From: Paramixta manurensis
GTDB taxonomy: Bacteria; Pseudomonadota; Gammaproteobacteria; Enterobacterales; Enterobacteriaceae
DNA: 64,000 bases
Direction: 5' to 3'
Assembly (NCBI RefSeq): GCF_013285385.1
Contig: NZ_CP054212.1
Span: forward strand, 1,736,001 to 1,800,000
A program made the translations under genes and the position numbers. This document shows, one piece after another, positions 34,885-43,437 of this stretch; the stretch's first letter is position 1, and the number at the start of each line of letters is the position of its first letter. The notes under the pieces were generated by a model. That model ran no database searches, had not been told where the DNA came from, and saw only the letters and a list, made by a program, of their open reading frames with translations.

Positions 34885-36514
34885 TAACGGCATCGCCAAA
34901 GTCGATCAGATTAAGCGCTGGTCGCCGGTCTGGATCATTCCGATAGTCACGGTGTTAATCGGGGCATGGATACTGTTTTATCACTTTAGTCACCAGGGGC
35001 CGGAGGTGACGTTGACCACTACCAGCGCGGAAGGCATTGTCGGCGGAAAAACGGCAATTAAAAGCCGCAGCGTTGATGTGGGCATAGTTGAGAGCGCGGT
35101 GTTATCCGATGATTTACACCATGTGGAGATCAAAGCGCGGTTGAATTCCGGCATGGAAAAGCTGTTGCATAAAGACAGCGCATTTTGGGTGGTGAAACCA
35201 CAAATTGGGCGTGAAGGCGTAACCGGCCTGGGCACGCTACTTTCCGGTGCTTATATTGAGCTACAGCCCGGCACTAAAGGGGATAAAGCTGAGCGCTATC
35301 AACTGTTAGATGCGCCGCCGTTGGCCCCGCCAGACGCTAAAGGAATTCATGTGGTGCTGGATAGTAATAAAGCGGGTCAATTGAATGCCGGCGATCCGGT
35401 TCTGTTCCGCGGCTACCGTGTCGGAACGGTAGAAACCAGCAACTTTGATACCGATAAACGCGCCATGCGTTACCAACTGTTTATTACCGCGCCCTACGAT
35501 CGGCTGGTTACCACCAATGTGCGTTTCTGGAAAGACAGCGGCATTGCGGTAGATATGTCCGCGTCCGGGATGCGCGTGGAGATGGGGTCGTTGACCACGT
35601 TGTTCAGCGGCGGGGTCAGCTTTGATGTTCCGGAAGGGTGGGATCTCGGCAAAAATGCAGAGAATCAGGCGGAATATCATCTGTTCGATGACCAACGCAG
35701 CATTCAGGACTCGCTCTACACTAATCACGTTGATTTCCTGATGTTCTTTAGCGACTCCATCCGTGGCTTGCAACCGGGCGCGCCGGTCGAGTTTCGCGGT
35801 ATTCGCCTCGGGACGGTGGCTCAAGCGCCATTCCTGGTGCCTGGCGTGAATCAGGAGTTGAATACTGATTACCGCATTCCGGTGTTGATTCGCATCGAGC
35901 CTGATCGCTTTATTAACCGTTTGGGTGGCGATTTCAATCTTGAACAACATCTGCAAGATGGTAAAAGGCGTGGGCTTCGCGCTTCGCTGAAAACCGGTAA
36001 TATTTTGTCTGGCGCACTGTATGTCGATCTGGATTTCTATAATAACGTGCCGCCATTTAAAGGGCCGGATCGAGTTGCAGGCTATGAGACTATTCCAACG
36101 GTAAGTGGTGGTCTGAACCAGATACAGCAGAAACTGATGGATGCGCTGGATAAGATTAATAATCTGCCGTTAAACCCGATGATTAATCAGGCGACCGGGA
36201 CATTGAAACAGAGCCAGCAAACGATGCGCGAGCTACAGCGAACGCTGGATAATATCAATCAGATTACCGCCAGCCCATCAATGCAGCAGTTACCGAAAGA
36301 TATGCAGCAGACGCTACGTGAGCTAAACCGCAGCATGAAAGGTTTCCAGCCTGGTTCACCGGCCTACAATCGCATGGTGAGCGATATGCAGCGCCTTGAT
36401 CAGGTGTTGCGCGAATTGCAGCCGGTATTAAAAACGCTGAATAACAAAAGCAACGCGTTGGTTTTTGAAGCGAAACCCGGTCAAGACCCACAGCCGAAGA
36501 GGGCGAAACAATGA
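34871..36514 (+). CDS. pqiB: MCE-domain intermembrane transport protein PqiB
   Basis: 547 residues with a TTG start at 34871; GGAG (34860-34863) is well spaced and the N-terminus aligns with E. coli PqiB (546 aa). One N-terminal membrane span (WIIPIVTVLIGAWILFY) is followed by three MCE domains (about 42-140, 160-270, 285-400) and a long C-terminal coiled coil that forms the periplasmic tube. No ATG is available at this position. It overlaps both pqiA and pqiC. Confidence 0.95.
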   Translation: MTENNNGIAKVDQIKRWSPVWIIPIVTVLIGAWILFYHFSHQGPEVTLTTTSAEGIVGGKTAIKSRSVDVGIVESAVLSDDLHHVEIKARLNSGMEKLLHKDSAFWVVKPQIGREGVTGLGTLLSGAYIELQPGTKGDKAERYQLLDAPPLAPPDAKGIHVVLDSNKAGQLNAGDPVLFRGYRVGTVETSNFDTDKRAMRYQLFITAPYDRLVTTNVRFWKDSGIAVDMSASGMRVEMGSLTTLFSGGVSFDVPEGWDLGKNAENQAEYHLFDDQRSIQDSLYTNHVDFLMFFSDSIRGLQPGAPVEFRGIRLGTVAQAPFLVPGVNQELNTDYRIPVLIRIEPDRFINRLGGDFNLEQHLQDGKRRGLRASLKTGNILSGALYVDLDFYNNVPPFKGPDRVAGYETIPTVSGGLNQIQQKLMDALDKINNLPLNPMINQATGTLKQSQQTMRELQRTLDNINQITASPSMQQLPKDMQQTLRELNRSMKGFQPGSPAYNRMVSDMQRLDQVLRELQPVLKTLNNKSNALVFEAKPGQDPQPKRAKQ

Positions 36515-37089
36515 TGAAATGGATCCCTGTTACATTGGCGCTGTTGCTGAGCGCCTGTAGCAGCACTTCTGACACCACGTATTACCAACTCCCGGCGGGG
36601 CAGCAGGTTGCCCCTCGTAGCGAGAGTTCGGCTATTACAGTGGGCAACGCACGTCCTATCTTATGGATTGAGCATGTTTCCGTGCCGGATTACTTGGCCG
36701 GCAACGGTGTGGTTTATCAGACTAACGATGTGCAGTATGTGATTGCGGCAAATAATTTATGGGCCAGCCCATTAGATCAACAACTGCAACAAAACTTGGT
36801 GACCAATTTAAGTAGTGCGCTGCCGGGCTGGCTGATTTCAGCCACGCCGCCGACGCAGCCGCATGATACGCTCAACGTGAATGTGACCGGTTTTCATGGG
36901 CGCTATGACGGTAAAGTGATTGTGAGCGGCGAGTGGACGTTGGAGCATAATGATCAATTGACCAAACAGCCTTTCTTGGTAACGTTACCGCAGGATGCAG
37001 ATGGATACGATGCGATGGTGCGCACGCTGGCAAAAGGCTGGCAGCAAGAAGCTCAGCAGATGGCTAATGCATTATCTCGCTTAAATTAA
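36511..37089 (+). CDS. pqiC: Outer-membrane lipoprotein PqiC (YmbA)
   Basis: 192 residues. Type II signal with lipobox LLLSAC, lipidated Cys near residue 16. It is a DUF330-family lipoprotein: VEHVSVPDYLAGNGVVYQT-like and NNLWASPLDQQL regions are conserved with E. coli. It caps the PqiB needle at the outer membrane. Two tandem ATGs at 36511/36514 overlap the pqiB stop. It is the last gene before a strong hairpin. Confidence 0.94.
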   Translation: MMKWIPVTLALLLSACSSTSDTTYYQLPAGQQVAPRSESSAITVGNARPILWIEHVSVPDYLAGNGVVYQTNDVQYVIAANNLWASPLDQQLQQNLVTNLSSALPGWLISATPPTQPHDTLNVNVTGFHGRYDGKVIVSGEWTLEHNDQLTKQPFLVTLPQDADGYDAMVRTLAKGWQQEAQQMANALSRLN

Positions 37090-37109
37090 GATTAATATGA
37101 CTTAAGCCT

Positions 37110-37161
37110 AAGCCCTGGTTGATTAGTATCGTTAATGATATGAAAAATCGGGGCTTTTTTT
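37110..37161 (+). terminator. Terminator after pqiC
   Basis: AAGCCC (37110-37115) can pair with GGGCTT (about 37150-37155) across a long AT-rich loop, followed by a run of seven T residues. Confidence 0.55.
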
Positions 37162-37370
37162 CGCTAAAAATCAGGAAGATAAAGAGAGTAATTATAATTC
37201 AAAACCTTGCATCAATTCCCCAGCGTAACTCACATTTATGACATTGGCGTGAATTTTGCGCATTGATCTTTCCCGTTTTAGGAGGTAGAACTTAACTGTG
37301 GCTGCACATTTTGTAGTCATTGTTTTCTTTCCACCAGATTCCACCAGACCTAGAATGAGGGAAACGAGGC

Positions 37371-37538
37371 ATGAAGAGACAGAAACGAGATCGCCTGGAA
37401 CGTGCACATTCACGTGGTTATCAAGCTGGTATCAGCGGACGCTCAAAAGAGATGTGTCCATATCAAATGATTGATGCCAAGTCTCACTGGTTGGGAGGTT
37501 GGCGACAAGCCATGGAGGACCGCTCGGTTACCGTGTAA
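37371..37538 (+). CDS. rmf: Ribosome modulation factor
   Basis: 55 residues, the E. coli length. It begins MKRQKRDRLERAHSRGYQAG, with GRSKEMCPYQ and WLGGWRQAM conserved. A GAGG-type Shine-Dalgarno (AAACGAGGC) precedes the ATG. RMF binds the 30S platform and dimerises ribosomes into inactive 100S particles in stationary phase. The last five residues differ from E. coli. It sits alone between pqiC and the convergent fabA; the 209 bp upstream presumably carries its growth-rate and stress-regulated promoter. Confidence 0.96.
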   Translation: MKRQKRDRLERAHSRGYQAGISGRSKEMCPYQMIDAKSHWLGGWRQAMEDRSVTV

Positions 37539-37564
37539 CTAACGGTTCATTTTAGGACGTTAAC

Positions 37565-37590
37565 ACCTCCGCCGGGCGCGGAGGTTGTCG
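37565..37590. terminator. Shared hairpin between rmf and fabA
   Basis: ACCTCCGC (37565-37572), loop CGGGC, GCGGAGGT (37578-37585), between convergent genes. Only a short T tract is present on either side. Confidence 0.6.
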
Positions 37591-37605
37591 TTTATAGCAC
37601 GGTAA

Positions 37606-38124
37606 TCAAAATGCCGAGGTGTCTTTAAACAAGCCTACTTTCAGATCGGTGGCGGTATAAATTACGTGGCCATCTACCAGAACTTCACCATCCGCTACGC
37701 CCATCACCAGTTTACGGTTGATCACGCGTTTGAAATGAATACGATAAGTCACTTTTTTCGCGGTTGGCAGCACTTGGCCGGTAAACTTCACTTCGCCTAC
37801 GCCCAGCGCACGGCCTTTGCCTTCTGCGCCCAGCCAACCGAGGTAGAAACCAACCAGTTGCCACATGGCATCCAAACCTAAGCAGCCTGGCATCACCGGG
37901 TCGCCGATGAAGTGGCAGGAAAAAAACCACAGGTCAGGGTTAATATCCAATTCGGCTTCAACATAACCTTTTCCGTAGTTACCGCCATCTTCTGTCATTT
38001 TGACTACGCGGTCCATCATCAGCATATTACCTGACGGCAACGGCGGTCCGCCCGCGCCAAAGAGTTCACTGCGACCAGAAGCAATCAGGTCTTCTTTTGT
38101 ATAGGATTCGCGTTTATCTACCAT
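37606..38124 (-). CDS. fabA: 3-hydroxydecanoyl-ACP dehydratase/isomerase
   Basis: 172 residues, the E. coli length. It introduces the double bond of unsaturated fatty acids (type II FAS). The hot-dog fold active site is visible: His71 in FFSCHFIGDPVMPGC and Asp85 in LGLDAMWQ. A FadR-like operator lies upstream. It is convergent with rmf and downstream of lonH on the same strand, 68 bp apart. Confidence 0.97.
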   Translation of the reverse strand: MVDKRESYTKEDLIASGRSELFGAGGPPLPSGNMLMMDRVVKMTEDGGNYGKGYVEAELDINPDLWFFSCHFIGDPVMPGCLGLDAMWQLVGFYLGWLGAEGKGRALGVGEVKFTGQVLPTAKKVTYRIHFKRVINRKLVMGVADGEVLVDGHVIYTATDLKVGLFKDTSAF

Positions 38125-38181
38125 GTTCTCAATAAGCCTTATTTTAGTGAATCACGAAGGTTAGCTAACAGGTGTAAGCTG

Positions 38182-38198
38182 AACAACTCCGATCAGCT
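38182..38198 (-). promoter_or_regulatory. FadR operator-like site upstream of fabA
   Basis: The minus strand reads AGCTGATCGGAGTTGTT, close to the FadR consensus AGCTGGTCCGACNTGTT and to the known E. coli fabA site. The bases that follow (CAGCTTACACCTGTTAGC) also resemble the E. coli fabA promoter. FadR activates fabA when fatty acids are absent. The site overlaps the 3' end of lonH. Confidence 0.6.
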
Positions 38199-39938
38199 GT
38201 GGTTCAACCAGTTTAGCCAACGCAGAGGCCACGGCCGGTGGCGAGCATCCTGCTGATTAAACTGCGTGATACGCTCCTGAATCGTACGTAATAAACAGGG
38301 GGCGTTTTCTTTATGCCACGGTACGCCAGTCAGAAGCGGTAATGCTTCATCAGCCTGGCTTACTGCCCAGATATGGAACAGCCCGTCGCGCACCGCGTCA
38401 ATAACCGCCGGTTGCAGGCAAAGATGGCGTACATTAGCGGCCGGGATAATAACGCCCTGTTTACCGGTTAAATTGCGTTGCTGGCAAATATGGAAAAAAC
38501 CTTCAATCTTTTCATTCAGCCCGCCGACCGGTTGTACATTGCCAAATTGATCCACCGAGCCGGTTACCGCAATTTGCTGGTTGATGGGCTGATTCGCCAG
38601 GGCGCTAATTAACGCGCAGAGTTCTGCGAGGGAAGCGCTGTCGCCATCGACTTCAGAGTAGGACTGTTCAAAAACCAACGAGGCGGAAAACGGCAGTTGC
38701 TGGTCCAATTGCAACTCGGCAATTAAAAAGGCCTGCATAATCATCATGCCTTTGGCATGAATATTCCCGCCTAATTCAGCTTTTCGCTCAACGTCAGTGA
38801 ACTCACCATCACCCGGATGTACGACACAGCTAATGCGTGAAGGTTCACCAAAGGCGCGCGGGTGACCGGGGAACTCTATCACCGACAGGCCATTGATCTG
38901 CCCAACGCATTCGCCTTCGGTATCGACAAGAATTTGTTCCAGCAGAATTTCATCGCGCACGCGCTCGGCAAGGTAATTTTCACGCCATGCGCGCGCTTCC
39001 AGCGCGGCGGACAGGCTTTCTGCGTTCAACCCTTCGCCATGAAGCACAGCATCGCGTAATTGTCGGGCAATCCACATTGGGCAAAGCGGGAAGGTTTCCT
39101 GATCGCCTGTGTAGCGCACTGCTTCACGAATCAGCTCAGGCCAAAAATCTGCCTCAATGGCTGGTAACCCGCGCTGCCCGGCGATATGTGTGACCCACTG
39201 ACACCAGAGTATAAAATCCTCTTCATCAACAATCTGCAGGTTCTCTTCAAATTCGCTGTAGATACTTTGTGCCGCCAGTTCAGGTTCCATCTCCTGAAAG
39301 TCGGCCAGCGCATCGCGTTCACCACAGAGAACCAGCTTGAGCTGTAACGGCATGGAAGGAATTGAAAAGGGTAACGGGCGCGCCTCATCAGGCGATAGCC
39401 ATATAAAACGCTGACGGGTAATAATTTGTTTGAGCCGCAGCCACAATAAAGGCTGAGCCAGCAGGGTTCGTAATGAGAGTACCAGCGTTCCGCCATTGGC
39501 CTGATGTACCAAGCCGGGTTGCAGTTCAACGTTGTCGCCATCTATACGTACGCAGCCGAAAAGCTGCTCGGCTTCAATCCAATCCGCATAATGGGTGCCG
39601 CCCTGGCTGGCAAAATTATCGGTAACCGCGCTCGCTGCCTCAAAGCTAATTTGATGCCCGTTAATCAGATAACGTCCGCCGAACAGCGTTGACGCCTTTT
39701 CATCGAGTTTTTCCAGTACTGATGCGAACAGCGATAAATACTCGCTATTTTCAGCCGCCCGGATCAAGGTTAATGGGAAACCGGCGGTGGGAAGCTGCTG
39801 CAACGCTAACGCACTGACTACGCGAGGCTGTACTGCCGCCAACGTGTCAGTATTGTCGCTAAATGATCGGGAAAATAGATGCTGGAAACTGTCAGTATCA
39901 GGCTGTAAGGCGCGCCATTCTAATCGGTTGCTGGTCAA
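38193..39938 (-). CDS. lonH: Lon-like serine protease LonH (YcbZ)
   Basis: 581 residues from a TTG start at 39938. The N-terminus MTSNRLEWRALQPDTDSF aligns without gaps to E. coli MTITKLAWRDLVPDTDSY. The upstream ATGs would lie within or upstream of a TATAAT (39973-39978). The N-terminal part is AAA-like without a clear Walker A; the C-terminal Lon protease domain carries the dyad Ser434 (DGDSASLAE) and Lys477 (GGLNEKIEGF). In E. coli it is linked to DNA-damage and septation phenotypes; its substrate is unclear. Divergent from matP. Confidence 0.9.
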   Translation of the reverse strand: MTSNRLEWRALQPDTDSFQHLFSRSFSDNTDTLAAVQPRVVSALALQQLPTAGFPLTLIRAAENSEYLSLFASVLEKLDEKASTLFGGRYLINGHQISFEAASAVTDNFASQGGTHYADWIEAEQLFGCVRIDGDNVELQPGLVHQANGGTLVLSLRTLLAQPLLWLRLKQIITRQRFIWLSPDEARPLPFSIPSMPLQLKLVLCGERDALADFQEMEPELAAQSIYSEFEENLQIVDEEDFILWCQWVTHIAGQRGLPAIEADFWPELIREAVRYTGDQETFPLCPMWIARQLRDAVLHGEGLNAESLSAALEARAWRENYLAERVRDEILLEQILVDTEGECVGQINGLSVIEFPGHPRAFGEPSRISCVVHPGDGEFTDVERKAELGGNIHAKGMMIMQAFLIAELQLDQQLPFSASLVFEQSYSEVDGDSASLAELCALISALANQPINQQIAVTGSVDQFGNVQPVGGLNEKIEGFFHICQQRNLTGKQGVIIPAANVRHLCLQPAVIDAVRDGLFHIWAVSQADEALPLLTGVPWHKENAPCLLRTIQERITQFNQQDARHRPWPLRWLNWLNHS

Positions 39939-39972
39939 AGTTATCGTTTTATCTGAATGGATTAAAAGCGTG

Positions 39973-39978
39973 ATTATA
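39973..39978 (-). promoter_or_regulatory. -10 element of lonH
   Basis: TATAAT on the minus strand, 35 bases before the TTG start chosen for lonH. It rules out the upstream in-frame ATG codons if this promoter is used. Confidence 0.5.
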
Positions 39979-40122
39979 CAAGATTTCATGCTGTTAAGCA
40001 CCGTGCAGATGCATTTCCAGTGCTGGTGGATTCAATCAGGGTTAACGCGATGGTTTTTCTCTGACTCAACCAGGAAAAAAGCTGTTATTCTTAACTTGTT
40101 ACGTGCTCATGACGAGATCCCG

Positions 40123-40581
40123 ATGAAATATCAGCAACTCGAAAATCTTGAAAGCGGATGGAAGTGGAAATATTTAGTTAAGAAGCACCGGGAGGGTGAG
40201 TTAATCACGCGTTATATCGAAATTAGCGCGGCGCAGGAAGCGGTTGATGCTTTGCTAACCATGGAAAACCGTCCGGTTGACGTTCTGAAGTGGATTGAGC
40301 TGCATATCAATCCCGACCTCGAAAACCGTATGAAGCAGACGATCCGTGCCCGGCGCAAGCGTCACTTCAATGCGGAGCATCAGCATACACGGAAGAAATC
40401 CATCGACCTTGAGTATTTGGTGTGGCAGCGGCTGGCGGGGCTAGCTCAACGCCGCCGGAGCACGCTTTCTGAGACCATTGTGCAATTGATTGAGGATGCC
40501 GAACGGAAAGAGAAGTACGCCAACCAAATGTCGTCACTGAAACAGGACCTGCAGGATATTTTGGGTAAACCGGATAAGTAA
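40123..40581 (+). CDS. matP: Terminus macrodomain protein MatP
   Basis: 152 residues from the ATG at 40123 (MKYQQLENLESGWKWKYLVKKHREG), matching E. coli MatP (150 aa); the long upstream extension overlaps lonH and is not real. Domains: N-terminal four-helix bundle, ribbon-helix-helix DNA-binding region (KKSIDLEYLVWQRLAGLAQRR...LSETIVQLI), C-terminal coiled coil. MatP binds matS sites in Ter, excludes MukBEF (encoded in this window) and contacts ZapB. No matS site was found here. Confidence 0.95.
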   Translation: MKYQQLENLESGWKWKYLVKKHREGELITRYIEISAAQEAVDALLTMENRPVDVLKWIELHINPDLENRMKQTIRARRKRHFNAEHQHTRKKSIDLEYLVWQRLAGLAQRRRSTLSETIVQLIEDAERKEKYANQMSSLKQDLQDILGKPDK

Positions 40582-40625
40582 GGTTTGGCGTGGATCGTTC
40601 TGGACAATTTGGTGAATTAAGGTCA

Positions 40626-40655
40626 TAAAAAACCCCGCCGGAGCGGGGTTTTTTT
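40626..40655. terminator. Bidirectional terminator between matP and ompA
   Basis: AAAACCCCGC (40629-40638), loop CGGA, GCGGGGTTTT (40643-40652) plus further T residues. A and T runs on both sides suit both genes. Confidence 0.88.
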
Positions 40656-40666
40656 AACGCGTCAAC

Positions 40667-41743
40667 TTAAGCCTGCGGCTGAGTTACCACGTCTTTAATA
40701 CCTTTAACTTCGATTTCTACACGACGGTCTGGACCCAGGCAGTCGATCAGAGCGTTACGGCCCTTCACGCTGTCACAGGTATTGCCAGTAACCGGGCTAG
40801 ACTCGCCCATGCCACGTGCAGAGATTTTGTCTGAAGGAATACCTTTAGAAACCAGGTAGTCAACTACAGACTGTGCGCGTTTTTCAGACAGTTTCTGGTT
40901 GTACTGGTCAGAACCGATACGGTCGGTATAACCCAGAACGACAACAGAACCATCTTTAGGATCCATAGAGCTCAGCTGGGTATACAGCTGATCCAGAGCC
41001 TGCTGGCCTTCTGGTTTCAACGTCGCTTTGTTGAAGTTGAACAGAACGTCAGATTTCAGGGTGAAGTGTTTGGTTTCAACAACCGGAGCCGGTGCCGGAG
41101 CCGGAGCTGGTGCCGGAGCAGCCGCTTCATCCTGACCGAAACGGTAAGAAAGACCAACGCTCAGCATGCCGTTATCCGGACGAGCGCCAACGGTGTTTGC
41201 ATCACCGATGTTGTTAACCCACTGGTAATCCAGGCGAGTTGCCCAGTTTTTGGTCAGCGCGTATTCAACACCAACGGCGGCCAGCGGAGAAACGCCGGTG
41301 TCGTGGTCGCTGATGCGAGAGCCCGGTACGCCAACTTGATGTTGGGTAGAATCAGCACGCCAAACCATACCACCCAGGCGGGTGTACAGGTCCAGGTCGT
41401 CCGTAATCGGGTAGCTAAGTTTAGCTGCCAATTGGATGCCCTGAGCTTTGAATGCGCCGTTGACATCAGAACCTTTGTTCGGCATGCGGCCAAGCCAATC
41501 ATAGCCCATTTCGAAACCCAGGTAAGGGTTCGCTTGATAGCCTACGAATGCACCAGCGCCAAGCTGGCTTTCATGCGTCGGGCCGTTACCGTTTGTATAA
41601 TTGTTACCGTAGTAACCAGTATCATGGTACTGAGACCAGCCCAGTTTAGCACCGGTGTACCAGGTGTTATCTTTCGGAGCGGCCTGCGCTACGGTAGCGA
41701 AGCCAGCCAGTGCCACTGCAATTGCGATAGCTGTCTTTTTCAT
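40667..41743 (-). CDS. ompA: Outer-membrane protein A
   Basis: 358 residues. Signal peptide MKKTAIAIAVALAGFATVAQA (1-21), eight-stranded barrel (about 22-195), an Ala-Pro hinge (APAPAPAPAPAPVVETK), and the C-terminal OmpA peptidoglycan-binding domain (about 225-358) with the NxxLSxxRAxxVxxxL-type motif. It anchors the outer membrane to murein. The surface loops differ from E. coli. Long 5' leader and promoter are conserved (see separate entry). Confidence 0.97.
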   Translation of the reverse strand: MKKTAIAIAVALAGFATVAQAAPKDNTWYTGAKLGWSQYHDTGYYGNNYTNGNGPTHESQLGAGAFVGYQANPYLGFEMGYDWLGRMPNKGSDVNGAFKAQGIQLAAKLSYPITDDLDLYTRLGGMVWRADSTQHQVGVPGSRISDHDTGVSPLAAVGVEYALTKNWATRLDYQWVNNIGDANTVGARPDNGMLSVGLSYRFGQDEAAAPAPAPAPAPAPVVETKHFTLKSDVLFNFNKATLKPEGQQALDQLYTQLSSMDPKDGSVVVLGYTDRIGSDQYNQKLSEKRAQSVVDYLVSKGIPSDKISARGMGESSPVTGNTCDSVKGRNALIDCLGPDRRVEIEVKGIKDVVTQPQA

Positions 41744-41879
41744 TTTTGCGCCTCGTTATCATCCAAAATAGGCAATGAGCTTCAAATTAAGCTCTTGGTT
41801 TAATCCTTCGCCGGGTCTTCTTGCTCGATTATTACTCTTCCAGAAAAAATGGAGGTTATTGAGCACCCTGGCGAGATAA

Positions 41880-41907
41880 AGTCTACAACGTCGTTGGAAA
41901 CTTACAA
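41880..41907 (-). promoter_or_regulatory. ompA promoter and long leader
   Basis: On the minus strand, -35 TTGTAA (41902-41907) and -10 TAGACT (41880-41885) are 16 bp apart, followed by GCCAGGGTGCTC, nearly the E. coli ompA transcript start. The leader of about 130 bases keeps GGATGATAACGAGGCGCAAAA before the ATG, the region involved in stability and MicA pairing in E. coli. A TGTGA half-site (41914-41918, plus strand) may be a degenerate CRP site. Confidence 0.65.
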
Positions 41908-41998
41908 GTATGATGTGACGGAGCGCAGCAAAAAAACAGTGTTTCATACATATTTTTTAACATCTACAGGGGTATTCTGTGCCATAAAAAGCCAGCTG

Positions 41999-42030
41999 TG
42001 GCGCGGCTAAACCATTGTCAAGCCGCGCCA
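41999..42030 (-). terminator. Terminator-like hairpin after sulA
   Basis: Ten-base stem TGGCGCGGCT (41999-42008) / AGCCGCGCCA (42021-42030) with a 12-base loop. On the minus strand a TTTTTA tract follows about 10 bases later. Confidence 0.5.
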
Positions 42031-42095
42031 GAACACAATGAGTGGGATATTCGGCGCTGAACGAGAAAAACTTCTGAGAAATTTCTTATTTTTAC

Positions 42096-42602
42096 TTAAT
42101 GATACAAAGTAGAGTGAATTTTTAGCCCATTTTCGGGTCTGGAGGGCGACGAGGTGATTAACTGCGGCCGCATAATTAAACCTAAAGCCTGGCCCATTGC
42201 TGCCGCTTCATCCAGCCGGCGACGATCTTCGCGGCTAATTTCGTCAGGAAGCCAGCCTAAAACTACGCTGTAATTCCCACTTTGTAGTGCCTTAACCATC
42301 GCATCAATTGTGTGCAATGCGCCCCCGTGCGGGATTTGCATCACTTTCTCTAACGGCAAGCCGGATTGCCGTAACCATTTACGACTCAGCTTTTGCGGTG
42401 GCGTTAACCACAACTGCCATCGTGATTGCGTTCCCAACTGCTGTAATAAAGGCAACAGCAACATCTGCGTCATACCCGGTTGCTCTTCACTGTATGTCAG
42501 TTCGCTGACCCAGCCGCCGGAAACCGACGAACCGGCCTCCGATTGACGAGGAAGCGGGAGGGGAGAATGCATTGACGTGGTGTTCAGTAAATGAGTACGC
42601 AT
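42096..42602 (-). CDS. sulA: SOS cell division inhibitor SulA
   Basis: 168 residues from ATG 42602 (E. coli 169). The ORF is open further upstream, but those codons cross the LexA box and must be promoter DNA. Conserved FtsZ-binding core: MTQMLLLPLLQQLGTQSRWQLWLTP and NYSVVLGWL; the C-terminal GLKIHSTLYH contains the terminal Lon-recognition His. The N-terminal 40 residues are divergent. It blocks FtsZ polymerisation during the SOS response. It lies next to ompA, as in E. coli. Confidence 0.94.
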   Translation of the reverse strand: MRTHLLNTTSMHSPLPLPRQSEAGSSVSGGWVSELTYSEEQPGMTQMLLLPLLQQLGTQSRWQLWLTPPQKLSRKWLRQSGLPLEKVMQIPHGGALHTIDAMVKALQSGNYSVVLGWLPDEISREDRRRLDEAAAMGQALGLIMRPQLITSSPSRPENGLKIHSTLYH

Positions 42603-42622
42603 AGTTTGTTCGCTCACGATGT

Positions 42623-42642
42623 CACTGTATGTATATACAGTA
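42623..42642 (-). promoter_or_regulatory. LexA (SOS) box of sulA
   Basis: The plus strand reads CACTGTATGTATATACAGTA, a near-perfect match to TACTGTATATATATACAGTA with the CTG-N10-CAG core. It lies 20 bp upstream of the sulA ATG. Confidence 0.92.
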
Positions 42643-42810
42643 ACGATGGGGCGCATAAAGATCAACCTCAATTTCGGAAAACAGATCGCATTTTGCGTAT
42701 GAAATGCGCAGCAACGCCAATTAATGATTGAACAAGTAACGTGAAATACCTATTTTTTATACTCATCTAATACGATGTTTTTTAAGTTCTTTTAATAAGG
42801 AAAATGAAGA

Positions 42811-43425
42811 ATGAATCGTTCAAAGCAAAGGATTGAACAATCTAAACAAGTCCTTTCGGCGCTGGGTAAAATCGATGCACGCACGCAGTTTGGCGGTTAC
42901 AGTCTGGCTGTCGAAAAGGTCATTTTTGCGGTGGTAGCTGAAGGCGAACTCTATTTACGCGCCTGTGAACAGCTAAAGCCCTATGTGGTAGAGCGCCAGG
43001 TTCCTGCGCTGGTTTTTATCAAGCGAGGGATGCCGGTCACGCTTAATTATTTCCGCGTGGATGAAACCTTATGGAAAGACCCCTCACGCTTGCTCACGCT
43101 CTCATCGTCATCTCTGCAACGGGCGCGCGATCAGTTGCAGGCAAAAAATGCCAATCTCCGGTTAAAGGATTTGCCAAATATGGGGATTAGGATGGAAACC
43201 ATGCTGCGTGATGTGGGGATTTTGACGGTGAGTATGTTGCGCGCGCAGGGGGCGAAATCTTGCTGGCTGCGGCTTAAAGCGGCAAATAAAAATATTGGGG
43301 TCAATATTCTGTTTGCGCTTCAGGGGGCGATTAGCGGCCACCATCAGGCGGCGCTACCGGTTGAAGTGAAAAAAGCGCTGTTAGATTGGGTGGAACTAAC
43401 CACCCAAACGGCGAAAAATAAATAA
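42811..43425 (+). CDS. sxy: CRP-S co-activator Sxy (TfoX)
   Basis: 204 residues (E. coli 209). TfoX N-terminal domain (FGGYSLAVEKVIFAVVAEGELYLRACEQ) and TfoX C-terminal domain (LKDLPNMGIRMETMLRDVGI). Sxy works with CRP at CRP-S promoters of DNA-uptake (com) genes. The N-terminal 20 and C-terminal residues differ from E. coli. The gene is divergent from sulA and convergent with yccS, 12 bp apart. Confidence 0.92.
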   Translation: MNRSKQRIEQSKQVLSALGKIDARTQFGGYSLAVEKVIFAVVAEGELYLRACEQLKPYVVERQVPALVFIKRGMPVTLNYFRVDETLWKDPSRLLTLSSSSLQRARDQLQAKNANLRLKDLPNMGIRMETMLRDVGILTVSMLRAQGAKSCWLRLKAANKNIGVNILFALQGAISGHHQAALPVEVKKALLDWVELTTQTAKNK

Positions 43426-43437
43426 ATCCTAAGCGGC

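Larger units (their letters stand above)
41744..42095. other. ompA-sulA intergenic region
   Basis: 352 bp without a credible gene. From the ompA side it holds the ompA leader (41744 to about 41875), the ompA promoter (41880-41907), an AT-rich segment and a hairpin after sulA (41999-42030). No additional ORF or RNA gene was recognised. Confidence 0.7.

Noticed and set aside
37192..37413. Minus-strand ORF across the rmf upstream region
   Set aside because: Crosses the rmf start and promoter region; no homology and no ribosome site.
41066..41803. 245-codon ORF on the plus strand opposite ompA
   Set aside because: Pure shadow of the GC-regular ompA coding frame; no ribosome site or recognisable protein, and ompA is certain.
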